Below are positions 23,799 through 36,010 of a stretch of 64,000 bases of DNA, one piece after another. The position numbers and the translations under genes are program-made. Each line of letters opens with the position of its first letter. The first letter of the stretch is position 1. The DNA comes from Boswellia sacra (Eukaryota > Streptophyta > Magnoliopsida > Sapindales > Burseraceae), in the NCBI GenBank assembly GCA_013180625.2, contig SNVD02013746.1, forward strand, positions 496,001 to 560,000. The letters run 5' to 3'. The notes under the pieces were generated by a model that was not told the origin of the DNA, did no database searches, and saw nothing but the letters and a program-made list of their open reading frames with translations.

Positions 23799-24742
23799 TT
23801 GTTTTATTTATTAATATCGAAAAAAATTAACTCTATTTTAATTTGAATTTGTGTATTGTGTATTTAATTTTAAACTGAATTTAATTTTGTCTAGTCGGTG
23901 TTTTAACTTGCATTTTATTGTTTATGGTTGCTCCGTAATAATTATGTAATATTTTAGTGTGTTTTATTTGGTGCTTTTACTTTTTAATTTTTATTTATGG
24001 TATGACGTGTGAATTATTTTATAGGTTTGAAGAGGTGACAAATAATTGTTTATACTTTTTATTTTACTATAAAAAAAATGGTTCTCTCAGTTAACTGTTT
24101 TTAATTTCAGTTATTATTTTTTTTTTCCTTTTCTTAATTGGGTTCTTTTGTATTTGTTATATTAAATTTCAAAAAAAAAAAAAAATTCAGATTCCGGTCA
24201 AGTCCCCAACCCAAGCTTCATCTCAGCCTAACTCCTTCAATTTCTCTAATCAAGATCCAGTTCCGATCATATTCCTTCACCATGAATTAACTACCTGGCT
24301 CCTACCTTCTCCATTTTCCGGCCAGCAAGCTCTTGAAATCTCGGCCAAGCACCAGCCCCTATCCCGATTTGCGATCTGCTCTTCCATCCACCCACTTCCT
24401 CACCCCTTTCTTCTTTATCGAGAATTGCATCCCTCCTTCTCGGCCCAGCTTCTCGGATCAGATTTCGATTCTGATCTCTTCTCTCCTTTTCACCCAACAC
24501 AGCCAGCCATCGAGAACACGTCTCTGATCTTCTCACCAACCAACCTAGCTGATCACAGCCAACACTTTCCCTCCTCCAATCACCAAACTTCTACCCTCAC
24601 CCGAATCAATTTCTTCCATCCGAGCCTGCAAACCAATTCGAAAAACACCACCCCTTAATTTCTTTTTTTTTTTGTTTTGTTTTGTTTTGACATTTATTTT
24701 TCACTTTGAATAATAATAATAATATTATTAGTTGCTTGATGT

Positions 24743-24773
<31 letters not shown>

Positions 24774-25462
24774 TTTTTTTTGTCCCCGTGATTTATTTAT
24801 TTAACGATTTCATGCCCAATAGTTTGTGAACTTTCTATTTCAATTTTTCTTTTCCTCTTTAGCTCTTAGTTTTTCCATGACTTTGATCTTTGATGTTTAT
24901 TATTTAATATTCTTGGAGTGTTTATATTTGTTTGCTGTGTGTGACTTGAGATTATGTTTGTCATTTTGTTTATTTCTTTTAAGATTTTCATTTGTTTATT
25001 TTATTTTGAATTAATGTTCTTGACTGTTTTAATTTTTGAGTCAAAGATGTCCTTTAATTTTGACTGATCACACTGTTACCTATAAAGTAAAAGTGGCAGA
25101 CAAGTACAGGGAAAGCAAATGTTTGCATCGATTAACCTTCAATCGAAAACAGACTTTTTTATTTTAAATATAGGTGGAAGTAATAATTATACATCGAGCA
25201 ATCCCCATTGACAACTGTTCTTACGTTTTACAAATAAGAGTTTTAATATAACAATTATTTTCCATCGAAAAGCGATTGCACATGTTTTAACTGTGGAGAA
25301 AGGAATCGATTTCATTATATGGGTAAGTCTTAATTGCACAATCAACTTCCACCTAATTCTTTGCCTCCATAAGTCAAATGCAATACCTTTCATCTCTTTT
25401 TATCTACATAAATACAACACTTAATGTACATAACTATCATACACACATAATAGTGAGCGAAA
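23799..25462. other. LARD 5' interior with a C-rich block
   Basis: AT-rich except for a C-rich, T-rich block at about 24190-24656 that stands out sharply from its surroundings and has no recognisable product. A (TA)n tract lies at 24741-24769. The 25080-25462 part, directly before the LOG copy, may be captured 5' sequence of the LOG gene or the element's own leader. Confidence 0.5.
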
Positions 25463-25617
25463 ATGTAAAGACCACCAATTCAAAAATTTCGAAAGATATG
25501 TGTATTCTGTGGATATTGGAAGAGATTGTGACTTTGGGAGAGCAGCAGATAACCTGGATAGGGTATTAGTTGCCAGGAATATAAATGTCATATATGGAGG
25601 GGGTAGCTTTAGATTAA

Positions 25618-26462
25618 GGAAAAATTAAAAAAATGGACAGAATTAGGGATTCTTAGTGAAATTTGGATATATCCTGAAAAATTTTCATGTTATAGACACT
25701 TTCTTGACAAAAAAACTAAAATACATTTACCCTTATGTAATTAAATTTAGAAAAAAAAAATAAGTAAACAAAACAAAGAATTTAATCACTCCTTCATACA
25801 CATCCCTGTCCAAAACAATCTTCAACAGCTGAAGCTGAGTAACAAGGTAAGAAAAACTTTCGTTAATCTCTCTCTAAATGGCATTAAAATTTCAGTATGT
25901 TGTAATGTTTCGGTTATTTATTATTTCGGTAACTGTCAACCGCATTATATAGCTGAAAATAGGGATATGTATGTGAACTAAGGTTAAAGATAATGCGGTT
26001 TTTGTCAACATTTGTTGAAAATTGACAATCGTTGTGAGGAAATCTGATATCGCATCCGATGGGAAAGAAGACGAGATTTGTCGAAATAAATCGAGTGTCG
26101 AGGGGTTGTGTCGGATGGATTCTCGACATGTCGGACGATCACGTCGAGTGTCTAAGGGTTGTGTAGAGTCCAGGATCAAGTGTCGTGTTAGTGCGTCTAG
26201 TGGAGTGCCGAACATGACGAGTGTTAGATGTAAATTTCATCGAGTTCGTGTGTCAAGTATATTTGTGTCGCATTAGTCGAGCGTCGATCATCGTGCGTCG
26301 CGTGTCGAGATGGTTATCGAGCGTTTAGGTAGAAATATCATTTTTTGGCTTTTGTAAGCAATTTTGTAATTATTTATTATCCACGGACTTATATGATATG
26401 TTTCTATCATGCAAGAAATGGAAACTTTACGCATACTTATTTTATACAATGGTTCTTAGACT
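25618..26462. repeat. MULE-2 left terminal repeat and subterminal array
   Basis: The inverted repeat occupies about the first 120 bp (GGAAAAATTAAAAAAATGG start). GTCGAG and GTGTCGG words cluster at 26085-26310, and the rest is AT-rich. Confidence 0.8.
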
Positions 26463-29241
26463 ATGCAAAGGAATGGTAGTTATTTATACACCGGTGGGAG
26501 GGCGAAGCCATTAATAATTCGTAGGTCTGCTACCTATAATGAGTTGGTTGACTGTATTAGTAATAAAATGGGTTGGGATCTTCGTAGGCATAACATAAGT
26601 TTAGAGGTTCAATTTGCTTTTAAGGGTCTTCCGCCAATGCAAACACTATTGAGACTGACAACGATGTTTGTTTCCTTATATAACATTGTTTGGAGGACCA
26701 ACAGTCATATACACTATTAATTGTCAAAGTTGTTGAAGATAGGGAGAAGCGAAGACAGAGGTCAGGATTCAATGCAGTACGTAGGCGACAAAGAGCTTCT
26801 CATCCCTCTATGTTTCTCTCAACAAGTGGAAGCAACCAATTAAGTGAGTCCACTCCTATTTGTACACAACCACAATTGAATGATAACATTGGCATTGAAT
26901 TTGAGCAGTATTCAGGGCATACAAGGCACGAGTCAGTTGGGATCTTAGTTGAAATGAAGAAGGGGTACCCCTATCGATACCATCGAGATTGGTACGTCAT
27001 CTTGATAGCATTAGAGATTTTGAGAGTTTAGATAATATTGATGTTAGTAATGCTAGTGATGATGTTAATGATGACGATGATGGTGATGAAGATTACGAAG
27101 ATAATGATGATGGTAGTGATGATGTTAGTGAGCATGTTGACGATGAAAATAACGATTGCACTATTCATAATGAGAATGATGTTGAGGGTTTGGATGATTT
27201 TATTGTTGATGGCCAGGATGCAGATGGTTCACATTTTGATAATGATGAACAGACGGAGATCTTGAATGATGTGAACCAAGATGTGCCATTTATCGTTCCT
27301 TCTCTAATTCACTCTGCACCTACTCCTCCACTATATGGACATCAGTAAGATCTGACGTCGAATAATGAGCCGAGAATGGATGCAAATCGTAGACATGAAG
27401 AAGCTAATTTGGGCCCTGAGAATGACAGTCGTCGGGCTAACACATTCAAGTGGATGCCACCTATTGTGCATTCATCATCCACAGATGGCGATGATGCTTC
27501 ATCGTTTGTGGTTGACGGGATTGAGGTTGGGGTCAGGTAGATGTTTTACAACAAAACGGAGCTTCATGAGAAGTTATCGAATTTAGCACTAAGACGGAAC
27601 TTTCAATTCAAGGTGAGTAACTCTAATGCAATAAGGTTTGAGGTTGTCTGCCGTGTTGAATCTTATAAATGCCGTTTACGTGCCATAAAGGTAGCCGATT
27701 CACATTTCTTCCAAGTGAAAAAGTATAAAAACCATCACACATGCTCCGGAGCCTGACTTCATCCAAATCACAAACAAGCAACTGCACATGTCATTGACAA
27801 ACATTTTAAGAGCAAATTCATTGAGGCATCGAGAACATATCGTCCAAAGGATATTATGTCTGATATTCAGGAGTCATTGGGTGTTAATATCACATACAAC
27901 AAGGCATGGAGGGCAAAGGAGGTAGCTTTGCAAGAACTTCACGTATCGCATGAGAAATCATTCACACTACTCCCCCAGTATATGTAAATGATTGAGAAAG
28001 CAAATCTGGGGACCAAAACTTCTTTAGAAACCGATGACAACAACCATTTTAGGTATTTTTACATGAGTATGGGGGCCTCCATTGCTGCATTTGCGTCATC
28101 AATTAGGCTAGTTATCGCAGTTGATGGTTCTTTTTTTAAAGGAAAATATAAAGGTACAATGTTTTTGGCTTCTTGTATGGATAGAAATAAACAAATATAC
28201 CCCTTGGCATTTATAGTTGGGCATTGTGAAAGTGATGACTCGTAGAACTGGTTCATGAGACAGTTGCGTGATCATGTTATACAAAATGTCCGAGATATTG
28301 TTTTCATTTCTAATCGTCATCGTAACATTGAACGAGCTATTATAGCAGTTTTCTCTCATGCACTGCATGGATTGTGCATTCATCATCTGAAGGGTAACTT
28401 GAAGGCAACTTTCAAGAACAAGACATTGTTGGAGATATACTACCGAGCTGCAAGAACATATCACTATGTTGATTTAAACTATCATATGTGGCAAATTGAA
28501 TTGTATATGCCAGCAGCAGCAACTTATCTTCGAGAGATTGGAGTTGAGAAATAGGCACATTCACAGTTTCATGGTCGACGGTATAACATCATGACAACAA
28601 ATATAGTCGAGTCGATGAACAACTGCTTGCGACACCATTGATTCCTTCCGGTGACATTGTTAGCAGATTATTACCAGGCCAACTTGCAGCAATGATTCTA
28701 TGAGCATCAACAGTTATTTGCTAACTCGAAATTACATCTCTCATCGTGGGCTAACAAGTTGATGGAAGAGCGTTTAAAGGAGGGAGAACGTATGAGGGTT
28801 AGTGGTATCTCTCTTACTATGTATGAGGTTAGAGGCAACGACCGTGTTAGCAAAATTGACATGCACGCTCGTACATGCACGTGTCGGGTGTTTGATCTTG
28901 ACCAGCTTCCATGTGCACATGTATTAGCTGTTTACAAACGTATGAATCTACTGACGTGCCATGATTATTGTGCCCATTGGTATACGACTGAAACATTACT
29001 ACATGCATATGCTCTGCCAGTTGTTTCTGTTAGAGTTAGTGAGGATTGGGTGGTTCCTAAGGAGATTCGCAGCAGAGTAGTTCTACCACCAATCATGAGG
29101 AGACCAGCCGGTTGTCCTCGGAGGAATCGAATCCTTTCCGTTGGTGAGTCTAGCTCGTCTCAAACTTGTAGGCGATGTTGAAGTTTCAGGCACAATCGTC
29201 AAACTTGCCAAAACCCAGTTCAACTTCATGACCGGGGATGA
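26463..29241 (+). pseudogene. MULE-2 mudrA-type transposase
   Basis: It keeps the ATG lost in MULE-1 and a clean N-terminal domain to 26720 (YTGGRAKPLIIRRSATYNEL). After that come frame changes near 26700 and 26960 and the acidic stretch (27040-27170). The DNA-binding region follows at 27541-27756, then the transposase core at 27988-28554 (VIAVDGSFFKGKYKG, FISNRHRNI, C-x2-H) and the SWIM finger at 28759-28940 with intact CTC...CAH. The C-terminal knuckle is interrupted by a TGA at 29179. Other stops lie at 27346, 27538, 27754, 28243, 28552 and nearby. The ISNRH reading shows the same Asp-to-Asn change as MULE-1. Confidence 0.92.
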
Positions 29242-29618
29242 TGTCTACCAAATGCAGGAAATGAGTTATTTTGTCTATGTAATATTATTTGTTTGCTGAA
29301 AACGACGTAGTATATTTATTATTTTCCAATTTGTGGCTTGTTCAAATTAATAACTTTCATATATGTGATTTTGTCACTGTATAAATTATTCATGTATGAA
29401 ACATTCATTTATGTGCTTCGTCAATGTATGTCACATTAATGTATTAAACACGAATTTATATGTTTTTTCATTAATGTATTTACAAGTTTTCGTACCACTA
29501 TACATGGAAAACATGTGCGACTATATAAAAAATGTCACTATACAATAATATGTAGATATCCACAAACTATCTACCCAAACAAATGTGTAACTATACATAA
29601 TATATACATGACACGAAA
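29242..29618. other. Spacer between the convergent MULE-2 genes
   Basis: AT-rich counterpart of 16337-17034, shorter by about 320 bases. No gene. Confidence 0.6.
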
Positions 29619-32600
29619 TCATGGTACAGTCGTGCTGGGCTGCTGCTCAACCTCCGTTGAATCAATGTCGGTGTGAGCAATGGTGGTCGAAACATCCACT
29701 GACACAACATCAGCAGTTCCTATAGTAGCTGCAACATCGACCGGCACAACATCTGTAGGCACTGTGAAGGCCTCAACCTTTGTAGGCATTGTGAAGGTCG
29801 TGGCAGCCTCCTCTGCCTGTGGATGAACGAGATTAACCCAAAGCTGTACTGCCATTCTCTCCCGCTGGCATTCATCCATGAATGCCTTAATGGCTGTTAG
29901 TGGAACACCCCCTCCTAAGAACTCGATGTACTTCAAACAGTACACATCGCATGCTCCGCCCCCAGCCTCCTGCTGTGGCACCTCGGTCTCATCCTCAATG
30001 CGCATAATGTCGTATGGGGTTGCAGGGTAGTCAGGACGACCGTAAATATCCATTGACACCATACGGGGTATCAGCTCAGCCAGGCACCGGACTGTCTCTC
30101 TAACTGTGTCTGTGGAACTATGCTCAACACATGAGTCATATATGACAACGTCACGGCGAATCAAATCCACATCGGCTGCCACCCAATGATCGTCGCCGAT
30201 GTTAACAAGGACATGAAGCTGAAAAGGAAATTGACACCATGGAAATCGATCATAACATTTCAAATAAAAAGGCACATACTAGTTTTTTGAATATAAATGT
30301 ACTCACCCTATCCACATCAACCCATAGTCTTCCTATGAGGGGCATCTCTCCTAGGACAAACCGAACCATATCGGCCTTGCTCCCCCAGTTAATATCGTCC
30401 AGTCTATCCCAGTATTGTTCCCACAACGACTTCACTTTCAACTGCAATTTCATGAGTTCGGTTAGCGTATTGAAGGAATGAGAAATTAACTACAAATTCA
30501 GATGTTTATGAAATACGTACCTAGAATGTGGTGTCCAGGAAAGCAAACCTCTGGACATCAGGTGCGGCCATAGCGCGAGCTCTGCAGTGTAGCATCCACA
30601 AGTAGCTATCCATGTACTGAATACAGTAAAAGTTATTAATAATAATTCGAAATGTATATTGCAATATTGGAGGAGATGAGAAGGACTTAAACTACCTCAG
30701 ATGCAAGCCACTCTAACGGCCTCAGCAGCGTCTTGAAGATCGCACGATCAGTGATGCAGACACCCAAATCAATATCACCCTCCACGTCCCCCAGCCATGC
30801 ATCAAAGGCATCGACATCAATAGTTGCTAGGGGGCACATGGGTCAAATAGTTGATCGGGGGGTTGCTGATCTAGTCTCTCTACTGGCTGAACAACTGGGG
30901 CCTCTAGCTATACATGCTGATCGTTTGAGGCTTTCTCATGTGGCTTAACCCTCGCCCTCTTCCTACCCGGTGGACTAACACAGGGGCTTCGCTTATGCTT
31001 TCCCAGAAGTAGCCGATGACCTCGGTGCGAAACGAAGCCCGTGGGAGGAGCATTGACGACACGAACACTCATGTCCACGTGTTCCGATTCAGTTGGCTGC
31101 TAGCCTTCACTGTCATCGTTCGAACCTCCATCCGAATCCTATATTAAAGCAAACCTCAACATTAGTTTAAGCTTAGAAATCACAAAACCTGATTTGTAAC
31201 TTTTGCAACGTATCGTGTCAGTGTATCCGAAGTGGCCACCCAGTAGCAAAATAGCCTTACGCAAAAGAACTATCTCCTCCTGCATTTGTTTGTTCTCCGC
31301 TCGTAACAATGCAAGCTCACGCAAAACTGTGCTTTAGAACTCATCATGGACTGGCTGCGCCTGTATGTCATTATTAAGGATCACCTTCATTAACCAACGG
31401 AGTAGCAAATGTAAACGGATAAGAATACGAATGTAAATTCTCATTATATACCTTCGAGCTTGGAGGGACATCGTGTGCAGGAGGCGAAATGTCATGGTAG
31501 GTGTTCGCACGAGTTGACGGAGGAATCGAATCAGCTGCAGGTCCATAACTGTCAAACGTCTCCGGTGCAGGACTGATGAGGGTACTGACTGTGTCCATGT
31601 CTACTCCCACGTCAGGCCTATCGATGGGACTATGTCCAATAGCATGAGTTTCAGATAGATCCTCATGACCGTGACTCTCGTATGCTAGACGTGTAAGACA
31701 AACGGGGGAAGAAGGCGACAAAGAACGCATACGGATATCACCTGCAAGATTGGATGTGTCTCTGGCTGGCCCCACATCAGGTCTAATAAGGGAACTTGAC
31801 CAGCAAAAGGTGGACTCTGACCAGCCAAAGGTGGAGCTAATGGATCCTCTGAGGGAAGTGGCTCAATCCTCTCATCGGGCAATAATGGAGCATCCACAGA
31901 TGTCACCCTTGCTACATGCGCACCTCTCCGGATGCCAACTACTTCAGCGAGCCTACTATACCAATGTGTCCTCTGCTCCACCTCAGATGGCTCCAAAATG
32001 ATCAGTTGACGAGCCTGCGTCAACAAATAATCCATCAAATTAAACAGTGATTCGTTGTGACCTTAAGAACAAGAAAAGTTCATAAGACAGGGGAACCTTA
32101 CATACCCGCCTCCTAACCAGTAGGACATCACGTTTGAAAATGTCCTCCGACGGGGTCTTCTTTATCTCCCATCTCAACAAGCGCGGTATCCTCCCCTCTA
32201 AGTCCTTGCCCACTCACCCATGTGTCGCGCCAATTTACAGTACGACCTCGTACAACCAAACCTGAATAACATAAGGGTTATTTAGTGACACTATGTATTT
32301 AAATTTGTATGCCAAAGCAAATAATAAACACGTCAACATACTTGTTTTGCAGTATATACCTGAATAGCGTAAGGGCACCCTTCTAAGTTATATTTCTCTA
32401 CCTGCTTCATCTTGGCTTGGGCTCGCTTCTTATATTTTTCTAACCTCCCGTCTAGAGTGTTTTTCATTTCTTTAAGTGTATTATCAAAAGACGCCAAACC
32501 CCATGGATAATTGTTAAAACTATCCAATGTGTTGACAAAATTCAACCACACACAGGAGACAAATCAGCGTCGATCCCTTGCCATGAAAAAATGCTCCAAC

Positions 32601-33230
32601 ACGTAGTGCAAGGCCAGCTTCACAACATCCTCGTCTGGCATACGAGACACATTCAATTTCTGAAGTCTCCCACAAAATTCCTTGAGCTCCATGTCCTTGC
32701 CATTGAAGTACGTATCCAACAAAGGGCACAGATTCAACACAGTCGATATTGGTGGCACCGTGGAAGCAAATCTCAATCTGGTAACCAAACCAAACTCGTG
32801 GGCAAAAAAATGAATCACTTTTCCTGCAAAGAAGGAAAAAAAAATAAGATTACAATAATGTAACAAAAAATAACTACAAATACCGTATGCTTAAAAACAA
32901 GATTTTTTAACTACATTGTGGTTCGAAACCATATTTTTACCTTTAATAAGGAACCACATCTCTTCATCGTACCGCGCTGTGTTAACCTCCCACAAAAGCA
33001 CATTGTGCACCAACTGAGATGAAAAGGACAGCTCCCGAATGTCTAGGATAAATCCAAACATGTATTACGAAACATGTCTTTTTGCCTCGCACTCAAGTTC
33101 GCGTGAATCCATTCAATACAGTCCAGACCTATCAAGTTTGTGATCACTGCTAGGTAGTGTGCTCAGCAAACAGTGTCTTCAAGATGAAGGACAGTTCAAA
33201 ATCATTTGCTATTTGCTTCAATCTGCACAT
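29619..33230 (-). pseudogene. MULE-2 DUF1985 plus ULP1-like C48 peptidase gene
   Basis: Same multi-exon gene as in MULE-1. The last exon (29619-30275, up to 218 codons) is uninterrupted and holds the whole triad: His about 30 (DDHW), Asp about 47 (IYDS), Gln about 101 and Cys about 109. The residue after Cys is Asp in place of the Gly normal in C48 enzymes (GACDVY). Upstream exons lie at about 30250-30453, 31139-31324, 31374-32038, 32333-32866 and 33000-33230. They carry the middle acidic region and the DUF1985 domain, with several stops and frame changes. The gypsy element entered just upstream of the DUF1985 exon, so any first exon is cut off beyond 38027. Confidence 0.88.
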
Positions 33231-33232
33231 AT

Positions 33233-34120
33233 TGACACAGGAGTGTTGCAATCCATGGGATTCATGATAGATCATCAAAGGGTGCAAATTGTTACAATGG
33301 TCAGGATTGTACATGAACCAGAATGAGGGATAATTTCGTAAAAGAACTGGTATTGCTGTGCAGAGAATTAAATGTCAAGATTTGTGGCTATAAGAGATCT
33401 TGAAGTCAGCTTTCTAACACATTTGTCAATGTGTCATTTGGAGTTGTCTGCAGGAATCTATGACTATCTCTTTACAGCTAGTTCATAGTTAATGGTGCAT
33501 TAAAGTCTACTCTAGAATTTGAATTTGATTACTTAGTTGGTTGGAATTTGAATTTCTACCTTAGTTGGTTATACTTTATTACCTAATGAGTTTACTTATG
33601 AGTCTTAGTTAATAAATCAGTTGTCAATGTAGTAGTTGAGCTGTAATTGTTGAAATCATTTAATTATTGTCTTTTACCTATGCTTGGAGGGTTGTTCCAA
33701 GTTATTTAAGCTCTAAAGTTGTGTATTCAAGGAGTGAAGTTTTGAATTCGATTTTGAGTGAAATTTCAGTGTTTATACTGATTTCTCCTTAACTCTGTAT
33801 CTCTTGGTGGATTCCATAGAGTGGTGAGTTAGTTTAAGCCCTGTATCCTTAGTTTACATCCTTGGGTGGTGAATTATCTGTATCCCATTGGTGTTTACTT
33901 TGGTGGTGAGCTTGTTATCCCTTTAAGCCCTGTATCCTTGGATTACATCCTTGGGTGGTGAATTATCTGTATCCCATTAGTGTTTACCCTGGTGGTGAGC
34001 TTGTTATCCTTTCAAAGAGTGTTTGTTAGGTTCCATTTTATTTGTTCCAGCCATTGGTTGAGTTGATAAACAACTTGAAGATCTTATCCTGATCTATTAC
34101 AATCCAGCAGCCCGGTATCA
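33233..34120 (+). repeat. Gypsy 5' LTR
   Basis: Contains a tandem duplication of about 88 bp (33838-34010, phrase TACATCCTTGGGTGGTGAAT twice) that is also present in the 3' LTR, so it predates this insertion. Confidence 0.93.
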
Positions 34121-34123
34121 GAT

Positions 34124-34174
34124 TGGTATCAGAGCCATATCTCAAAGATCCGGTATTAGATTTGGTATCAGAGC
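34124..34174 (+). promoter_or_regulatory. Gypsy primer binding site, duplicated
   Basis: TGGTATCAGAGCC at 34124 matches the initiator-Met tRNA 3' end. A second copy, TGGTATCAGAGC, lies at 34163 in a 40-bp tandem duplication that also repeats CCGGTAT(C/T)AGAT. Confidence 0.85.
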
Positions 34175-34184
34175 TTTTGGTTCA

Positions 34185-35165
34185 ATGGCTGGTCGTACTT
34201 ACAAGGCTGCTTCTACTACCCAATTGCCTCATTCTCAAAGAGATGAACGTGATTTGATCATTTAAGATCTCAGGCGGCAACTCCAGCAAGTCCAGCAACG
34301 TTTGATCATTGAAGATCTTATGCGGCAGCTCCAACAACTCCAGCAACATTTAGTAATTCTGGAAAATAAAGAATTCGTAGGTGGAATGCGTGGAGAAGTA
34401 GAAGATCAAAGTCCTTTGGACAATTTTGCTAATAAAGATGAATCGGTGGAGAATGATGAAGTAGACCATGACTTCTTTGAGGATCATAGAAAACCACCAA
34501 TATTTGATGACTTTTACGAAATTGATGAAGAGATCGAGTCAGATACCTTGATCAATTTCGATAATCCAGAATTTGTTGATGAAGAGGAAGTCACTTATGC
34601 AAATCGAGGTGATTCTCTCTTTCTAATTCAAAGGAGTTTGAGTATTGCCCAAGAACGAGAAGATGATTGGCTTCGCAGAAATATCTTCCATAGCAGATGT
34701 TCTTCTCATGGCAAGGTGTGCAACTTTATTATTGATGGTGGCAGCATTGAAAACGTGGTGTCTACGGAGATGATTGATAAACTTGGCCTTCAAACAGAGA
34801 AGCATCCTCAATCTTACAAGATTTCATGGCTTTGGAAAGATAACGAGATCAAGGTAAACAAACGCTGCCTTGTTTCATTTTCTATTGGGAAAAAGTATAA
34901 AGATGAAATATGGTGTAATGTTGTTCCTATGGATGCTTGTCATTTACTTCTTGATAGACCATGGCAGTATGATAGGAGAGTAATGCATGATGGCTATAGG
35001 AATACTTATACATTCTTTAAAGATGAGGTTAAAGTTATTTTGGGTCCTTCAAAGTTAGAAGGTGTTCCTAAACCTACTAAAGGGGAGGGAAATGCTTTGC
35101 TTACCCAAACAGAATGTAGAAGAGAGTTGGAGAGGGAAGTGAAATTTATGTGTTCTTGTTGTTAG
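34185..35165 (+). pseudogene. Gypsy gag remnant and protease
   Basis: The frame opens at ATG 34185 (MAGRTYKAAST), hits a TAA at 34263 inside a locally duplicated LRRQLQQ segment, and is open again to 35165. No gag matrix or zinc knuckle remains. The acidic linker leads into a retropepsin-like domain at about 34690-35060 with IIDGGS as the active-site motif and LLLDRPWQYDR near its end. A 1-base shift at about 35150 separates it from the next frame. Confidence 0.88.
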
Positions 35166-36010
35166 AAGAAAATGAAGTTAGTAACGAACCGCCTTTGGAG
35201 ATGAAGTATCTTCTTGAAGAATACCATGATGTTGTACCAGATGAGATACCACCAGGCCTTCCTCCAATGAGAGACATACAGCATTGCATTGATCTTGTTC
35301 CAAGTGCTGTGTTGCCAAATAAATCAGCCTATCGAATGAGTCCCACAGAACACGAAGAATTACAACGGCAGGTTGATGAGCTTATCACTAAAGGGTTAGT
35401 GAGGGAAAGCATGAGTCTTTGTGCTGTCCCAGTTCTTTTGGTGCCTAAAAAGAAGATGATAGAAGATTCTATCTTATCACTTCCAAATCTCAACAAGGTT
35501 TTTAAAGTTGAATGTGATGCTTCCAATATTGGTATTGATGCTGTTATTAGCCAGGAAGGCAGATCAATTGCTTTCTTAAGTGAAAAATTGAATGCATCTC
35601 ACAAAAAGTACTCAACTTATGATAAAGAGTTGTATCCTATTTGTCGAGCTTTGAAGCATTGGAGTCACTATCTCTTGCTAAAACCATTTGTTCTATATTC
35701 TAACCATGAAGCTTTGAAGTTCATCAACAGCCAACAGAAGCTTAATGTTCGACATGCTAAATGGGTAGAGTTTCTTCAAGCTTTCAACTTTACCATCAAG
35801 CATAAATCTGGAGTTCAAAATGTGGTGGCTGATGCCTTAAGCCAAAGATATTCTTTGCTGACCTCTATGCAAGTGAATGTTGTTGGGTTTGAGGTTTTAA
35901 AAGAGCTTTACAAGGATGATCCAGATTTCGGCAAAATATGGAGTAACTGTAATGAGTTTTCATCTAACCAATTTGTTTTGCAGGATGGTTATCTACTCAA
36001 GGCAAACTAA
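35150..36010 (+). pseudogene. Gypsy reverse transcriptase (palm deleted) and RNase H
   Basis: The reverse transcriptase start (EEYHDVVPDEIPPGLPP, then KGLVRESMSLCAVPVLLVPKKK) joins directly to a sequence that normally follows the polymerase domain (PNLNKVFKVECDAS). An in-frame deletion has removed the palm with the YxDD motif. RNase H follows (VECDASNIGIDAV, KELYPICRALKHW, SGVQNVVADALS). A TAA at 36008 separates it from integrase. RNA copying is therefore not possible from this copy alone. Confidence 0.92.
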
